Below are positions 45,839 through 54,536 of a stretch of 64,000 nucleotides of DNA, one piece after another. How positions within the stretch are numbered: the stretch's first letter is position 1; each line of letters starts with the position of its first letter. Origin of the DNA: UBA10649 sp963755335 (GTDB lineage: Bacteria; Actinomycetota; Actinomycetes; S36-B12); the NCBI GenBank assembly GCA_963755335.1, contig CAVWJW010000008.1, positions 1 through 64,000 of the forward strand. Reading direction: 5' to 3'. The translations under genes were made by a program, and so were the position numbers. The notes under the pieces are model-generated. The model was not told the origin of the DNA, searched no databases, and was given only the letters and a program-made list of their open reading frames with translations.

Positions 45839-46534
45839 ATGAATACTGACTTGTCTCAGCGCGTGCTGATACTCAGTGCGCTCGCCGACCCCAACCGGCT
45901 GTCGGTCGTTGACGCGTTGCAGCTTCAGGACCTCTCCCCGGACGCGCTCTCGGCCGCCCTTCAGGTCCCCGGCAACCTGCTGGCGCACCACCTGAAGGTC
46001 CTCGAGAGCGCCGGCGTCATCACACGCGAGCATTCTCAGCACGACCGGCGCCGCACCTACATACGACTGGTGCGGGGCTCCCTCGAGGGCCTGCTGCCGC
46101 CGCCTGAGGAGATGTCCGCGTCGCGGGTGGTGTTCGTCTGCACCCACAACTCGGCTCGGTCGGTCCTCGCGGACGCGCTGTGGCGCGAAGTCAGCGACGT
46201 TCCCAGCACCTCGGCGGGCACGGATCCGGCGGATCAGGTCAACCCCCGGGCACGGAAGGCTGCCGAGAAGTACGGCCTGACCATCGCCCAGCGCACGCCG
46301 CAGTCGATCGAGGATGTCCTGCGGCCGGACGACGTGATCGTGTCGGTGTGCGACTCGGTGAACGAGGAGATCGGTCCGCGAGAGAACACTCGCATCCACT
46401 GGTCGGTTCCGGATCCTGTCCGCGTCGGGACGGACGCCGCCTTCAACACGACGGTCAGCGAGCTCCGTCAACGTGTCGACCAGCTCGCCCCACTCATGCG
46501 ACCACACCGCTACACCACAAGGAGAACCCGATGA
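45839..46534 (+). CDS. ArsR-LMWP fusion (repressor domain plus arsenate reductase-like domain)
   Basis: The 231-residue protein joins a winged helix (SALADPNRLSVVDAL, then GNLLAHHLKVLESAGVI, about residues 1-90) to a low-molecular-weight phosphatase fold with P-loop VVFVCTHNSARSVLA (about residues 98-231). The repressor part has no Cys, so sensing may rely on the second domain. Such fusions are known in actinobacterial ars loci. It overlaps the next gene (ATGA) and so is co-translated with it. Confidence 0.87.
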   Translation: MNTDLSQRVLILSALADPNRLSVVDALQLQDLSPDALSAALQVPGNLLAHHLKVLESAGVITREHSQHDRRRTYIRLVRGSLEGLLPPPEEMSASRVVFVCTHNSARSVLADALWREVSDVPSTSAGTDPADQVNPRARKAAEKYGLTIAQRTPQSIEDVLRPDDVIVSVCDSVNEEIGPRENTRIHWSVPDPVRVGTDAAFNTTVSELRQRVDQLAPLMRPHRYTTRRTR

Positions 46535-47184
46535 CCGACAGCTACATTCGTGACGACCTTCCCCTCGAGAGCCGCATGGTTCTGCGCGCCGCCGCGGCCC
46601 GCCTCCAGGCCGAGTTCGACGGAGTGTTCGGCACCGAGACCATCGAGCGGTTCCTGTACTCCTCGTACGACGAGTTCGCCGGGCGGATGAAGGTCGTCAC
46701 CTGGCTGCCACTTCTCGCGGAGCGATTCGCCCGCGAGCGACTGTCGGCACTGGCGCGGGTGGAGGGCAAGAGCGACGATCACCGACCCGTCGTGCTGTTC
46801 CTGTGCACCCACAACGCGGGCCGCTCACAGATTGCCCTGGGCTACTTCCGGGCCCTCGCTGGTGACCAGGCCATTGCCTGGTCCGGCGGATCGGAGCCCG
46901 GCGACCAGGTCAACCCCGCTGCGGTGGCTGCGATGGCTGAGGTGGGGATCGACATCTCCAGCGAGTTCCCGAAGCCGTGGACCGACGAGGTCGTCCGGGC
47001 CGCCGACGTCGTCGTCACCATGGGCTGCGGCGACGCCTGCCCGGTGTTCCCGGGCAAGCGCTACGAGGACTGGACACTTACCGACCCGAATGGGCTTGAC
47101 GTGGACTCCGTGCGGCCGATCCGTGACGAGATCAAGTCCCGCGTCGAGACCCTCCTCGCCCAGCTCGGCGTACTCGTCGGCTAG
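46531..47184 (+). CDS. arsC: Arsenate reductase with N-terminal three-helix domain (actinobacterial ArsC)
   Basis: The 217-residue protein has an N-terminal helical domain of about 80 residues (SYDEFAGRMKVVTWLPLLAERFARERL). A LMW-phosphatase-fold reductase follows: P-loop LFLCTHNAGRSQIALGYF and redox pair VTMGCGDACPVFPGKRYEDW. This arrangement is that of mycothiol- or thioredoxin-coupled arsenate reductases of Corynebacterium/Mycobacterium type. AAGGAGA precedes the ATG. It reduces arsenate to arsenite, the substrate of the ArsM and ArsD-ArsA activities encoded on the other strand. Confidence 0.92.
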   Translation: MTDSYIRDDLPLESRMVLRAAAARLQAEFDGVFGTETIERFLYSSYDEFAGRMKVVTWLPLLAERFARERLSALARVEGKSDDHRPVVLFLCTHNAGRSQIALGYFRALAGDQAIAWSGGSEPGDQVNPAAVAAMAEVGIDISSEFPKPWTDEVVRAADVVVTMGCGDACPVFPGKRYEDWTLTDPNGLDVDSVRPIRDEIKSRVETLLAQLGVLVG

Positions 47185-47358
47185 TCCCGTCGCAGCTCTG
47201 TGACGTAGCCGTCCCGCGAGCGCAGGGCCTCCGTGGACTCCGTGCGCTACCCACCAGAGCGGTCAGCCATGGTGGACAAACTCCATTGCTGGCACACCAG
47301 ATCTTGGAATGTCGGCCGCGCTGCGCCACACTCGAGGGCAGCCCCCGGGAGGCAGCCA

Positions 47359-47949
47359 GTGACCGAGACTCCGATGTATCACCAAGGGTCCAGGAGCATC
47401 CAGGATCGCTTCGACAGCCGCCGGATCGCCGACCGCCTGGAGCAGGTGACCGTCCACGCCGAGCTGAGCGAGTGGGACGCGGCGTTCATCACGAACGCAC
47501 CGATGTTCTTCCTCGCGACGGCCGACGCCGACGGTTGGCCCGACTGCTCCTACAAGGGCGGGCTCCCCGGGTTCGTCTCCGTCCTCGACTCGCGCACGCT
47601 GGCCTTTCCCAGCTATGACGGGAATGGCATGTTCCGCAGCCTCGGCAACATTGACGTCAGTCCGAAGGTCGGCATGCTGTTCATCGACTTCGAGCATGCC
47701 AGCCGGATGCGGATCAACGGCACCGCGACGGTCCTCTTCGACGGGGACCTGCTGAGCAACTTCGACGGGGCGCAGGCCGTCGTCCGCGTCGACATCCAGC
47801 GGATCTTCCCGAACTGTCCGCGTTACGTGCACCGGATGCAGTTGCTGGACTACTCCATCTACGCCCCGGCGCCCGGCCACGTCCCACCCGAGCCCGACTG
47901 GAAGCAGAGCGCGGATTTCCGCGACGCCTTGCCGGGGACCGGCGCCTGA
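47359..47949 (+). CDS. Pyridoxamine 5'-phosphate oxidase-family FMN-binding protein
   Basis: A 196-residue split-barrel protein: AAFITNAPMFFLATADADGWPDCSYKG and KVGMLFIDFEHASRMRINGTATV are typical of the PPOX-like family, and RIFPNCPRYVHRM is conserved near the end. I chose the GTG at 47359, preceded by GGGAGG; the frame is open from 47233. It may oxidise or bind a flavin-linked substrate. Not obviously part of the arsenic set although 175 bp away. Confidence 0.82.
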   Translation: MTETPMYHQGSRSIQDRFDSRRIADRLEQVTVHAELSEWDAAFITNAPMFFLATADADGWPDCSYKGGLPGFVSVLDSRTLAFPSYDGNGMFRSLGNIDVSPKVGMLFIDFEHASRMRINGTATVLFDGDLLSNFDGAQAVVRVDIQRIFPNCPRYVHRMQLLDYSIYAPAPGHVPPEPDWKQSADFRDALPGTGA

Positions 47950-47978
47950 CCATCGCTTGGTTCCTCACCGGCGCCCGA

Positions 47979-48317
47979 TCACACGAGCGGGTCGAACATG
48001 ATCTCCCGGACCTCCTGCGCGCACCGGCAGGCGGCCGCGAACCTGGCCGCCCACTCGAGGGCCTCCTCACGAGACGTCACGTCGATGATCGAGAACCCGC
48101 CGATGACGGCCTTGTCCTCCGGGTATGGGCGGTCGGAGATGTCGCCGCCGGTGGACACGACGCTCGCCTGCTGGCTCGCTATGCCCCCACCGAAGATCCA
48201 GACCCCTGCCTCCTGAGCCGCCCGCACCACGGCGTGCGCTGCCTCGCCCACGGCGGGCAGGTCCTCCTCCGGAAAGTCCATGGCTCCGTCATCGAACGAG
48301 ATCAGGTAGCGGGGCAT
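47979..48317 (-). CDS. YCII-related protein
   Basis: A 112-residue ferredoxin-like-fold protein starting MPRYLISFDDGAMDF, with GVWIFGGGI and IGGFSIIDVTSREEALEWAARF typical of the YCII family. GAGGGAGA precedes the ATG at 48317. It follows the ECF sigma gene, and two more YCII genes lie on its other side, a grouping common in actinobacteria and thought to serve the sigma factor. Confidence 0.82.
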   Translation of the reverse strand: MPRYLISFDDGAMDFPEEDLPAVGEAAHAVVRAAQEAGVWIFGGGIASQQASVVSTGGDISDRPYPEDKAVIGGFSIIDVTSREEALEWAARFAAACRCAQEVREIMFDPLV

Positions 48318-48339
48318 CGCAGTCTCCCTCGTGTGAATG

Positions 48340-49554
48340 TCAGCCGAGCGCATCGCGCCGGCGTGCGAGCAGGGCGCGCTCAGCGGAGTTCGTAGTGCCC
48401 GTCATGGCGACGTCGTAGGCGGCCCGTGCTTCCGCTGTGCGCCCCAGCCGCTCGAGTAGATCGGCGCGGGTTGCGTGCCACAGATGGTAGTTGCCGAGAT
48501 CCAGATCGTCGATGGTCGCGAGCGCCGTGGCCGGGTCGGCGACCTCAGCGAGCGCGACGGCCCGGTTGAGTGCAACCACAGAGGTTGGCGCCACGGCGTA
48601 CAGCTGGTCGTACAGCGCGAGCACCTGGGACCAATCCGTGCTCGCAATCGACGTCGCATCGCTGTGCACCGCGGCGATCGCCGCCTGCAGCTGGTACGGA
48701 CCCGGGCTGTTGCGGCGCAGGCAGATGCGGACCAGTGCCTGCCCCTCGCTGATGAGCGGGACGTCCCAGAGCGTTCGATCCTGGTCCACGAGGCGCACGA
48801 GGTCACCATCCGGTGTTACCCGTGCGCGACGACGCGACTCGGTCAGCAGCATGAGCGCAAGCAGTCCCAGCACCTCGGGCTCGTCCGGCATGAGTTCGAC
48901 GAGAAGGCGACCGAGGCGAATCGCCTCAGCGGTCAGGTCGTCGCGCACGGCGGTGCCGCCATCGCTGGCGACGTAGCCCTCGTTGAACACGAGATAGACG
49001 ACCGCCAGCACGGGGCGCAGCCGATCCGGCAGTTCGGCGTCGTCCGGCACCCGGTAGGGGATGTGCGCGGCGCGGATCTTGTTCTTGGCCCGCACCAGCC
49101 GCTGTGCCATCGTCGTCTCCGCGACCAGGAAGGCCCGAGCGATCTCGCGGGTCTCCAGGCCCGCGATCAGCCGCAGGGTCAGGGCCACCTGAGCGTCGGT
49201 GGCCAGTGCCGGGTGGCAGCAGGTGAACACCAGCCGCAGGCGGTCGTCGGGCACGGTGACCTCCTCGTCGGGCTCCTCTCGCTGGAGTAGCAGCGCGGCC
49301 TGCCGGTACCGGTCCATCCGGGTGGCCTCGCGGCGGAACCGGTCAATGGCCCGATTGCGTGCTGTGGTGACGATCCATCCCGTCGGGCTCGGCGGCACGC
49401 CGTCCCTCGGCCAGCGATCGAGGGCCACGCTGAACGCGTCCTGCACCGCCTCCTCCGCGAGGCCGATGTCGCCGAGGAGGCGGGTGAGGGTCGCGACGGC
49501 CCGTCCGTAGTCGGCGCGGAACACGCGCTCGACTTCGGCTTCGGCCGCCGACAC
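48340..49554 (-). CDS. RNA polymerase sigma factor, ECF type with C-terminal TPR-like domain (DUF6596)
   Basis: A 404-residue sigma factor: region 2 (DIGLAEEAVQDAFSVALDRWP, then WIVTTARNRAIDRFRR), region 4 (LRLIAGLETREIARAFLVAETTMAQRL), then a long alpha-helical extension with VYLVFNEGYVASDGG. It is the class that co-occurs with YCII genes. I chose the GTG at 49554, 20 bp after the YCII stop; the frame stays open to 49731 with no homology. Confidence 0.85.
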   Translation of the reverse strand: MSAAEAEVERVFRADYGRAVATLTRLLGDIGLAEEAVQDAFSVALDRWPRDGVPPSPTGWIVTTARNRAIDRFRREATRMDRYRQAALLLQREEPDEEVTVPDDRLRLVFTCCHPALATDAQVALTLRLIAGLETREIARAFLVAETTMAQRLVRAKNKIRAAHIPYRVPDDAELPDRLRPVLAVVYLVFNEGYVASDGGTAVRDDLTAEAIRLGRLLVELMPDEPEVLGLLALMLLTESRRRARVTPDGDLVRLVDQDRTLWDVPLISEGQALVRICLRRNSPGPYQLQAAIAAVHSDATSIASTDWSQVLALYDQLYAVAPTSVVALNRAVALAEVADPATALATIDDLDLGNYHLWHATRADLLERLGRTAEARAAYDVAMTGTTNSAERALLARRRDALG

Positions 49555-49573
49555 TCGGTTCAGGTCGGGCTCC

Positions 49574-49915
49574 TCATTGGAACGGACGCACCTCCACGGC
49601 GACTCGACAGGCGACAGTCGCCTTGTCGGCCCACGCCATGGCGGCGTCGTCATCGACTGCGTCGATGATCCAGAAGCCGCCGATGTGCTCCTTGCCCTCG
49701 AGGAACGGGCCGTCGGTGTGCAGCAGCGCACCGTCCTTCGCCCGCACGACGCGTGCCGTCGACGGACTGTGCAGGCCGCCGGCGAACACCCAGACCCCTG
49801 CCTGGCGCATCTCCTCGTTGACGACGCCCGTGTCGGCGAACGAGCGCTCCCTCTCCTCGTCGGTCATGTCCGGGCCGCCCTCGGCATGGTGGACGCTCAG
49901 CAGGTACGAAGGCAT
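49574..49915 (-). CDS. YCII-related protein
   Basis: 113 residues: MPSYLLSVHHAEGGPDMTDEE at the start, GVWVFAGGLHSPSTARVV and IGGFWIIDAVDDDAAMAWADK. The ATG at 49915 has GAGAGGAGAGG upstream. It is the gene just before the sigma factor on the same strand, and its end overlaps the sigma leader. Homologous to those at 47979 and 50015. Confidence 0.83.
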   Translation of the reverse strand: MPSYLLSVHHAEGGPDMTDEERERSFADTGVVNEEMRQAGVWVFAGGLHSPSTARVVRAKDGALLHTDGPFLEGKEHIGGFWIIDAVDDDAAMAWADKATVACRVAVEVRPFQ

Positions 49916-50014
49916 GAGCCTCTCCTCTCGTCGGACCGGTCGATCCGGCCGCTCACCCTGTGCACGAATGCGCGAGCCCTGAATCGACAATCTCGCACGC
50001 GGCTGTGGGGTGAA

Positions 50015-50371
50015 TCAACGGGTGAAGGCGTGCTCGAAGGGTCGCACCTCGATCGGGACCCCGATGGCCGTCGCCAACCGGGATGCCCACCCGAGAGCGG
50101 CGTCGAGGTCGGCGACGTCGACGACCGTGATGCCGCCTATCTGCTCCTTGGCTTCGATGAAGGGTCCGTCCGACATCACGATGCGCCCCTTGTCGTCGGT
50201 GACGACCGTGGCCGTCGAGGGGTCGTGCAGTCCTCCGGTGAACACCCAGGAGCCCGCGGCGATCATGTCGGTGTTGACCGCCTCGACGTCGACCATGATT
50301 CGCGCGATCGTGTCGTCATCGGGTCGTACGGCGTCGGCGGGGTAGCAGACGGAAAGCAGGTAGTGGGGCAT
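50015..50371 (-). CDS. YCII-related protein
   Basis: 118 residues: MPHYLLSVCYPADAVRPDDD at the start, GSWVFTGGLHDPSTATVV and IGGITVVDVADLDAALGWASR. GAGAGGA precedes the ATG. It is closer to the 49574 protein (shared TGGLHDPSTA pattern) than to the 47979 one, indicating local duplication. First gene of the sigma/YCII unit. Confidence 0.83.
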   Translation of the reverse strand: MPHYLLSVCYPADAVRPDDDTIARIMVDVEAVNTDMIAAGSWVFTGGLHDPSTATVVTDDKGRIVMSDGPFIEAKEQIGGITVVDVADLDAALGWASRLATAIGVPIEVRPFEHAFTR

Positions 50372-50784
50372 GGGATCGTCCTCTCGTCGCGGCCGCGCAA
50401 GGCAAGCGTGGCATCCACACCCTGTACGAACGGGAATGGCCCGAATCGACAGTTGCGCCCTACTGAGCCGGAGTCAAGGTGATCTGGGCGGCGCCGCCCC
50501 TGCACGTGAGTGAGCCGGCCGCCAATGGAGCACCTGACTTCACTGGCGCAAGATCAGACGTGGGACCTTCTACCCGGGTGTGTTGCATTTCCGGTTGGTA
50601 GACCTGCCGACGCCACCGCCGCAGGCGTGATCGGCGTCCCCCGTAGGCGTGCAGCGGACCAGGCCACAATGCCCTGGCACGGCCCGTGGGGCAGCCTCTC
50701 GGGCGCCCATCAAGGTCTGTGGGACGGGCTACGTGCCCGTGGCGTGGGGGTTAGCTGCCGATACCGTGCCCGGCAGGCACAATC
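50372..50784. other. 413-bp stretch without a convincing gene
   Basis: Open frames exist on both strands (minus 50460-50669, plus 50510-50788) but neither has a clear ribosome site or family features; the minus one ends in LTCRGGAAQITLTPAQ, which might be a remnant of an exported protein. GTGCC and GGCAC flank CGGCA at 50766-50780, a small hairpin 5 bases before the next start. No tRNA or repeat seen. Confidence 0.4.
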
Positions 50785-51036
50785 ATGACCATGCCCGCAG
50801 TCACGCCCCCGTCCGAACCCGCCCCCGACGCCTGGGGCGACCACCCGGACCCTGACCCGACTCCCGGAGTCTCGCCACGAAGCCGCTACGCGCGGACCTT
50901 GGCCGAACTCGAAGCCGAAGCACACGTCCCCCTCGAGGACCAGACCGAAGAACAGGCCACGCCACCAGCCCGGGCGTCCAGCGAGGCGTGGGACGAGGAA
51001 CGCCGACAACTGCGTCTGGCAGGCGGACCGATGTGA
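50785..51036 (+). CDS. Hypothetical Pro/Glu-rich protein (83 aa)
   Basis: Starts MTMPAVTPPSEPAPDAW and contains SRYARTLAELEAEAHVPLEDQTEEQ; acidic, Pro-rich and probably disordered. Codon third positions are GC-rich as in real genes of this window, but no clear Shine-Dalgarno precedes the ATG. No family recognised. Confidence 0.45.
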   Translation: MTMPAVTPPSEPAPDAWGDHPDPDPTPGVSPRSRYARTLAELEAEAHVPLEDQTEEQATPPARASSEAWDEERRQLRLAGGPM

Positions 51037-51174
51037 ACGCGACCTGGGCCTCGGCTCGCCTACGGAGGACACCGGTAACGCTTCAGGCGCGGTGGTCAGT
51101 AGATGAAGACGTTGAGCGGCAACAGGTTTACTGCTTGGAAATGCGGCACACCCGGTAAGGGGAGTCGCACTCCT

Positions 51175-51540
51175 TCAGTAGCTGAACGTCGTGGCCTCGT
51201 CATCGCCGATCCACTGCCACATGGGCACGGTTCCGCCCAACTCAGCGCCATCGATGAGGTCGCCCTTGTCGAGGTGCCGCGCGTCGAAGCAGATGGGGCA
51301 GACGAGGTAGGTGCCACCGGCGGCGGAGTACCGCTCAACGAGTGAGGCAAGGGGTGGGCAACCCTCGCAGGCGACCGCCGTCGCCACGCGGTCGATCGCG
51401 AGCCTGACTGCCTCCTTGGTCAGGAACATCAAGGTCTGACGCCCCTGTTCTGCGGCACCGACCGACACCAGGAAGGCGACAGTGACCTTCTCCGGATCCT
51501 CGAGCCCCGTGGTCAAGCTGACAACCGCCTTGCGTGCCAT
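51175..51540 (-). CDS. DsrE-family protein
   Basis: A 121-residue DsrE/DsrF-like protein: AVVSLTTGLEDPEKVTVAFLVSVGAA at the start, LMFLTKEAVRLA, and Cys residues in ACEGCPPLASLVERY and YLVCPICFDARHL. Members bind or relay sulfur, or act in predicted peroxiredoxin-like roles. It stands alone beside the HD/LuxR gene. Confidence 0.82.
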   Translation of the reverse strand: MARKAVVSLTTGLEDPEKVTVAFLVSVGAAEQGRQTLMFLTKEAVRLAIDRVATAVACEGCPPLASLVERYSAAGGTYLVCPICFDARHLDKGDLIDGAELGGTVPMWQWIGDDEATTFSY

Positions 51541-51652
51541 GGCCGACTCCCGTCATCGCTGTGGTCAGGTGGGACCCGTGGGCGATCGTTCATCCGGGCC
51601 CCTGCAACAGGACGCTAGGCGCCGTGATCATCTGCGTCGTCCGGAGTTCTCC

Positions 51653-53314
51653 CTACGAACGCAGCGGCGTGGGCTGGTCCAGCAGGCCGTGCTGGAGGGC
51701 GAAGAGAGTCGCGGTGCTCCGCGTGGAGGCTCCCGTCTTGGCGTAGATCCGCTCGATGTGCGTGCCCGCCGTCCTCTCGGTGATCGCCAGGGCATGTGCC
51801 ACCTGTCGGGTCGAGGCCCCCGCCGCGATCATGCCCAGCACCTCGATCTCGCGAGGCGTCAGGCCGGCCGGACCCGACACGCGCCGACGGCCCGGGTGCT
51901 GCCCGGCGGCGGTGAGCACGGAATCGGCCGCCTGGGAGTCGAACTGTCCGCGCCGGACGGCGCCGCGAAGTTCAGTGGCGGCCTGTTTGGGTGTGAGAGC
52001 GGGACGATGCGGCCGCGCCTCGGTCATCGCTCGGTAGGCGTCGGCTGCAGCCAGGATGCGCGCCGATACGGGGATCGACGGGCCGGCAAGGCCGCGGTGG
52101 TACCCGGACCCGTCGAGTCGCTCGTGGGTGAGGGCGGCAATCCTGCCGAACTTCGCTAGGCCGGCGGGCCGGGCGAGTACGCGCTCGGTGTAGTAGGCAT
52201 GCATGCGCAGGCGCTCTGACTCGGTGAAGGTGAGCGGTCCGGGCTTGTCGAGGATGCTCGAGGGCACTCCGTGAAGGCCCACATCGTGCAGCAGTCCTGC
52301 CCGCCTGACCGTCGTCACCTCTGAGTCGGGCAGGCCGGCGAACTCGGCAGCCTGCGCCGCGAGCTCGGCCACCGCCCGGCTGTGGCCCGCTCGCCACGTC
52401 GATCGCAGGTCGGTAAAGTCGGCAATCACGTCGAGTGCAGCGTCGAGCTCATGACCCGTGAGTCGAGCCTGCAAGGCCGGTTCTGCTGCGATCTGCTCGT
52501 GGCAATCGGGGTCGTCCGGGCGGGCAGCCAGGAGGTCCTCGGCACCTGCACAGAACGCATCGACGAGCCGAGGGTCGAAGTGGGTGCCGCGACGAGCTCG
52601 CGCCACCTTGACGGCTGCCTCGACGCCGCCTGTCCGGTGGTACACCTCGACGATGTCGGAGAGGTGGAACAGGCGGACCGTCTGTGCGATGTCCTCGTGG
52701 CTGACGCCACGTGGCAGACCCCTGCCATCCCACCGGGTGAAGAACTGCTGCAGCGGGATGCTGACGTCGGGTCCCAGCCCCAGCAGATCAGCCATTCGCG
52801 ACGTGGTCAGGCAGTGGGACATCAGACCCTGCTCGATGCGCTTGCCACCGGTGGCGACGAGTGTGGTTGCGAGTCGAAGTCGGTGCATAGCGGCACCGCC
52901 CGCGCCGGCGTGCCGAATCATGAACGTCATCCCCTGCAGGCCGGACAGCTCCACGTCGTAGCTGTCGGCTCGGAAGGCGATGTCGTCACCGAACATCCGC
53001 GCGACCTCGGGCGTGTCCGCCACACACCCGACCCAGGCGAGCACCGCAACGTAGAAGAGCGATGAGCGAGCAGCCTCGTCGAGCTCGACGCGCTCGCCGA
53101 GTCGGGATGCGATTCGCCACGAACGGAGCACGTGCTCCATGGGCTGGCCCAGCCCCAGGTCGGTGGCCAGCGAGAAGGCTGCCAGCAGTTCGGCAAGAGT
53201 CACCCCGGTGTCCGGCTCAGCGTCGGAGGCGCCCACCTGACTCACCCGTCCAGGCTCGCCGCATCGTGGGTGCCCATCCGACCCCTTTCGGTCGCCAAAC
53301 GCCATGTCGAGCAT
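51653..53314 (-). CDS. HD-GYP-type phosphohydrolase with C-terminal LuxR helix-turn-helix
   Basis: A 553-residue protein if started at the ATG at 53314. An N-terminal ~300-residue region with HD-like helices precedes an HD-GYP domain (LLHDVGLHGVPSSILDKPG, then THERLDGSGYHRGL) and ends with a LuxR DNA-binding domain (LTPREIEVLGMIAAGASTRQVA, ITERTAGTHIERIYAKTG). This order is that of HD domain-containing LuxR regulators. There is no receiver domain. The start is uncertain; the frame stays open far upstream across the ferredoxin gene. Confidence 0.8.
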   Translation of the reverse strand: MLDMAFGDRKGSDGHPRCGEPGRVSQVGASDAEPDTGVTLAELLAAFSLATDLGLGQPMEHVLRSWRIASRLGERVELDEAARSSLFYVAVLAWVGCVADTPEVARMFGDDIAFRADSYDVELSGLQGMTFMIRHAGAGGAAMHRLRLATTLVATGGKRIEQGLMSHCLTTSRMADLLGLGPDVSIPLQQFFTRWDGRGLPRGVSHEDIAQTVRLFHLSDIVEVYHRTGGVEAAVKVARARRGTHFDPRLVDAFCAGAEDLLAARPDDPDCHEQIAAEPALQARLTGHELDAALDVIADFTDLRSTWRAGHSRAVAELAAQAAEFAGLPDSEVTTVRRAGLLHDVGLHGVPSSILDKPGPLTFTESERLRMHAYYTERVLARPAGLAKFGRIAALTHERLDGSGYHRGLAGPSIPVSARILAAADAYRAMTEARPHRPALTPKQAATELRGAVRRGQFDSQAADSVLTAAGQHPGRRRVSGPAGLTPREIEVLGMIAAGASTRQVAHALAITERTAGTHIERIYAKTGASTRSTATLFALQHGLLDQPTPLRS

Positions 53315-53361
53315 GACACTTGGCTCGCCCGTGCGAAAGGTCCCGCTCAGGTGGCCCCTGT

Positions 53362-53553
53362 CTAGGACTCGACCTGGATCGCTCCCGTGGGGCACAGGTC
53401 GGCGGCCTGCTCGATCATGGGCCGAAGGCTCTCGGGTGGTTCTTCGTTGAGGACGTAGAGGTAGCCGTCCGCGCGGACCTCGAAGACGTCGGGGCACACC
53501 TTCATGCAGATACCACTGCTCGAGCAGACATCGAAGTCGACATTGACCTTCAT
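53362..53553 (-). CDS. Ferredoxin, single-cluster (P450-type)
   Basis: A 63-residue acidic ferredoxin: VCSSSGICMKVCPDVFEV and LCPTGAIQ. Only Cys10, Cys16, Cys20 and Cys54-type positions are present with Ser in place of the second Cys, indicating a [3Fe-4S] (or labile [4Fe-4S]) cluster, as in ferredoxins serving actinobacterial P450s. GGGGA precedes the ATG. It lies about 18 kb from the P450 gene, so it might serve other P450s. Confidence 0.85.
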   Translation of the reverse strand: MKVNVDFDVCSSSGICMKVCPDVFEVRADGYLYVLNEEPPESLRPMIEQAADLCPTGAIQVES

Positions 53554-53656
53554 GGCATCTTCCCCAGTTGGCTAGTGGCTGGCTGTCAGTATGTCCCTCG
53601 TCTGAGGTGCGTGCCCGCTGGTTGACAACACGTCGTCCTCGTCGTCGAATGACGAG

Positions 53657-54496
53657 GTGATCGCTGACGAGATCCGGGAGGGCCAGCGCGCGGCGTGGTC
53701 CGGACTGGCCGCTGGATGGGAGAAGTGGGACACGGTCATCATGGACCAGCTTCGGCCGGTCACCACGGCGATGGTCGCCAGCCTCGACATCACTGCAGAC
53801 CAGCAGCACCTGGACATCGCTTCAGGCACGGGCGAACCCGGGCTCACCGTCGCCACGATGGCGCCGCAAGGACAGGTGGTGCTGACAGACCTGTCAGCGG
53901 AGATGCTCGAGGTAGCGTCGCGTCGTGCGAATGCCCAGGGCATCACCAACTTCGAGACGCGAGTGTGCAGCGCCGACGACCTCCCCTTCGGCGACGGGGA
54001 GTTCGACAGTGTCTCCGTCCGCTTCGGGTACATGTTCTTCCCGAACCTGTCCCAGGCGACCACTGAGTTCGCACGGGTGCTCAGGCCGGGCGGGCGACTC
54101 TGCTCGTCGGTGTGGGTCAAGCCGCAGGAGAATCCATGGACGAGCATCGTCATGCAGGCGATCGCGACTGAAGTCGTCCTGACGGCACCCGATCCCGACC
54201 GCCCGAACATGTTCCGGTGCGCAGAGCCGGGAACCGTCAGCGCCATCTACGCAGCGGCCGGGTTCCGCGAGGTGGACGAATGGGACGTCGGGGTAGAACT
54301 CGTGACCAGTTCTGCCGTCGAGTACTGGCGGATGATCAGCGAGCACGTCTCGCTCGCCGTCGCGGCGCTCGAAAAGATCGATGAGCCGGCGAGGGAGCGG
54401 GTAGCCGAACGGGTCGTTGGCCAGGCGGCCACCTACGAAGTCGACGGCCTCGTGCGAATTCCCGGCGTCGCCCGCTGCATCGTCGGCACCACATGA
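53657..54496 (+). CDS. Class I SAM-dependent methyltransferase (UbiE-like)
   Basis: A 279-residue methyltransferase: LDIASGTGEPGLTVATMAP is motif I, VLTDLSAEMLEVASRRA motif II, then the SVRFGYMFFPNLSQATTEFARVLRPGG family region. It starts with a GTG, divergent from the ferredoxin gene. Substrate unknown, probably a small molecule or quinone. Confidence 0.83.
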   Translation: MIADEIREGQRAAWSGLAAGWEKWDTVIMDQLRPVTTAMVASLDITADQQHLDIASGTGEPGLTVATMAPQGQVVLTDLSAEMLEVASRRANAQGITNFETRVCSADDLPFGDGEFDSVSVRFGYMFFPNLSQATTEFARVLRPGGRLCSSVWVKPQENPWTSIVMQAIATEVVLTAPDPDRPNMFRCAEPGTVSAIYAAAGFREVDEWDVGVELVTSSAVEYWRMISEHVSLAVAALEKIDEPARERVAERVVGQAATYEVDGLVRIPGVARCIVGTT

Positions 54497-54536
54497 GCCA
54501 CCGACAAGGGCGAATGCCAGCCCCGTCCGTCCGGGG

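Noticed and set aside
41941..47184. Arsenic island as a mobile element
   Set aside because: I found no transposase, integrase, terminal repeats or tRNA at its borders, and base composition looks like the surroundings.
50510..50788. A 92-residue plus-strand open frame between YCII and the 50785 gene
   Set aside because: No ribosome site, no hydrophobic or domain pattern, and it ends inside the next start region.
53314..53809. N-terminal extension of the HD/LuxR frame across the ferredoxin gene
   Set aside because: The extension lies over a clearly coding ferredoxin in another frame of the same strand and shows no domain.
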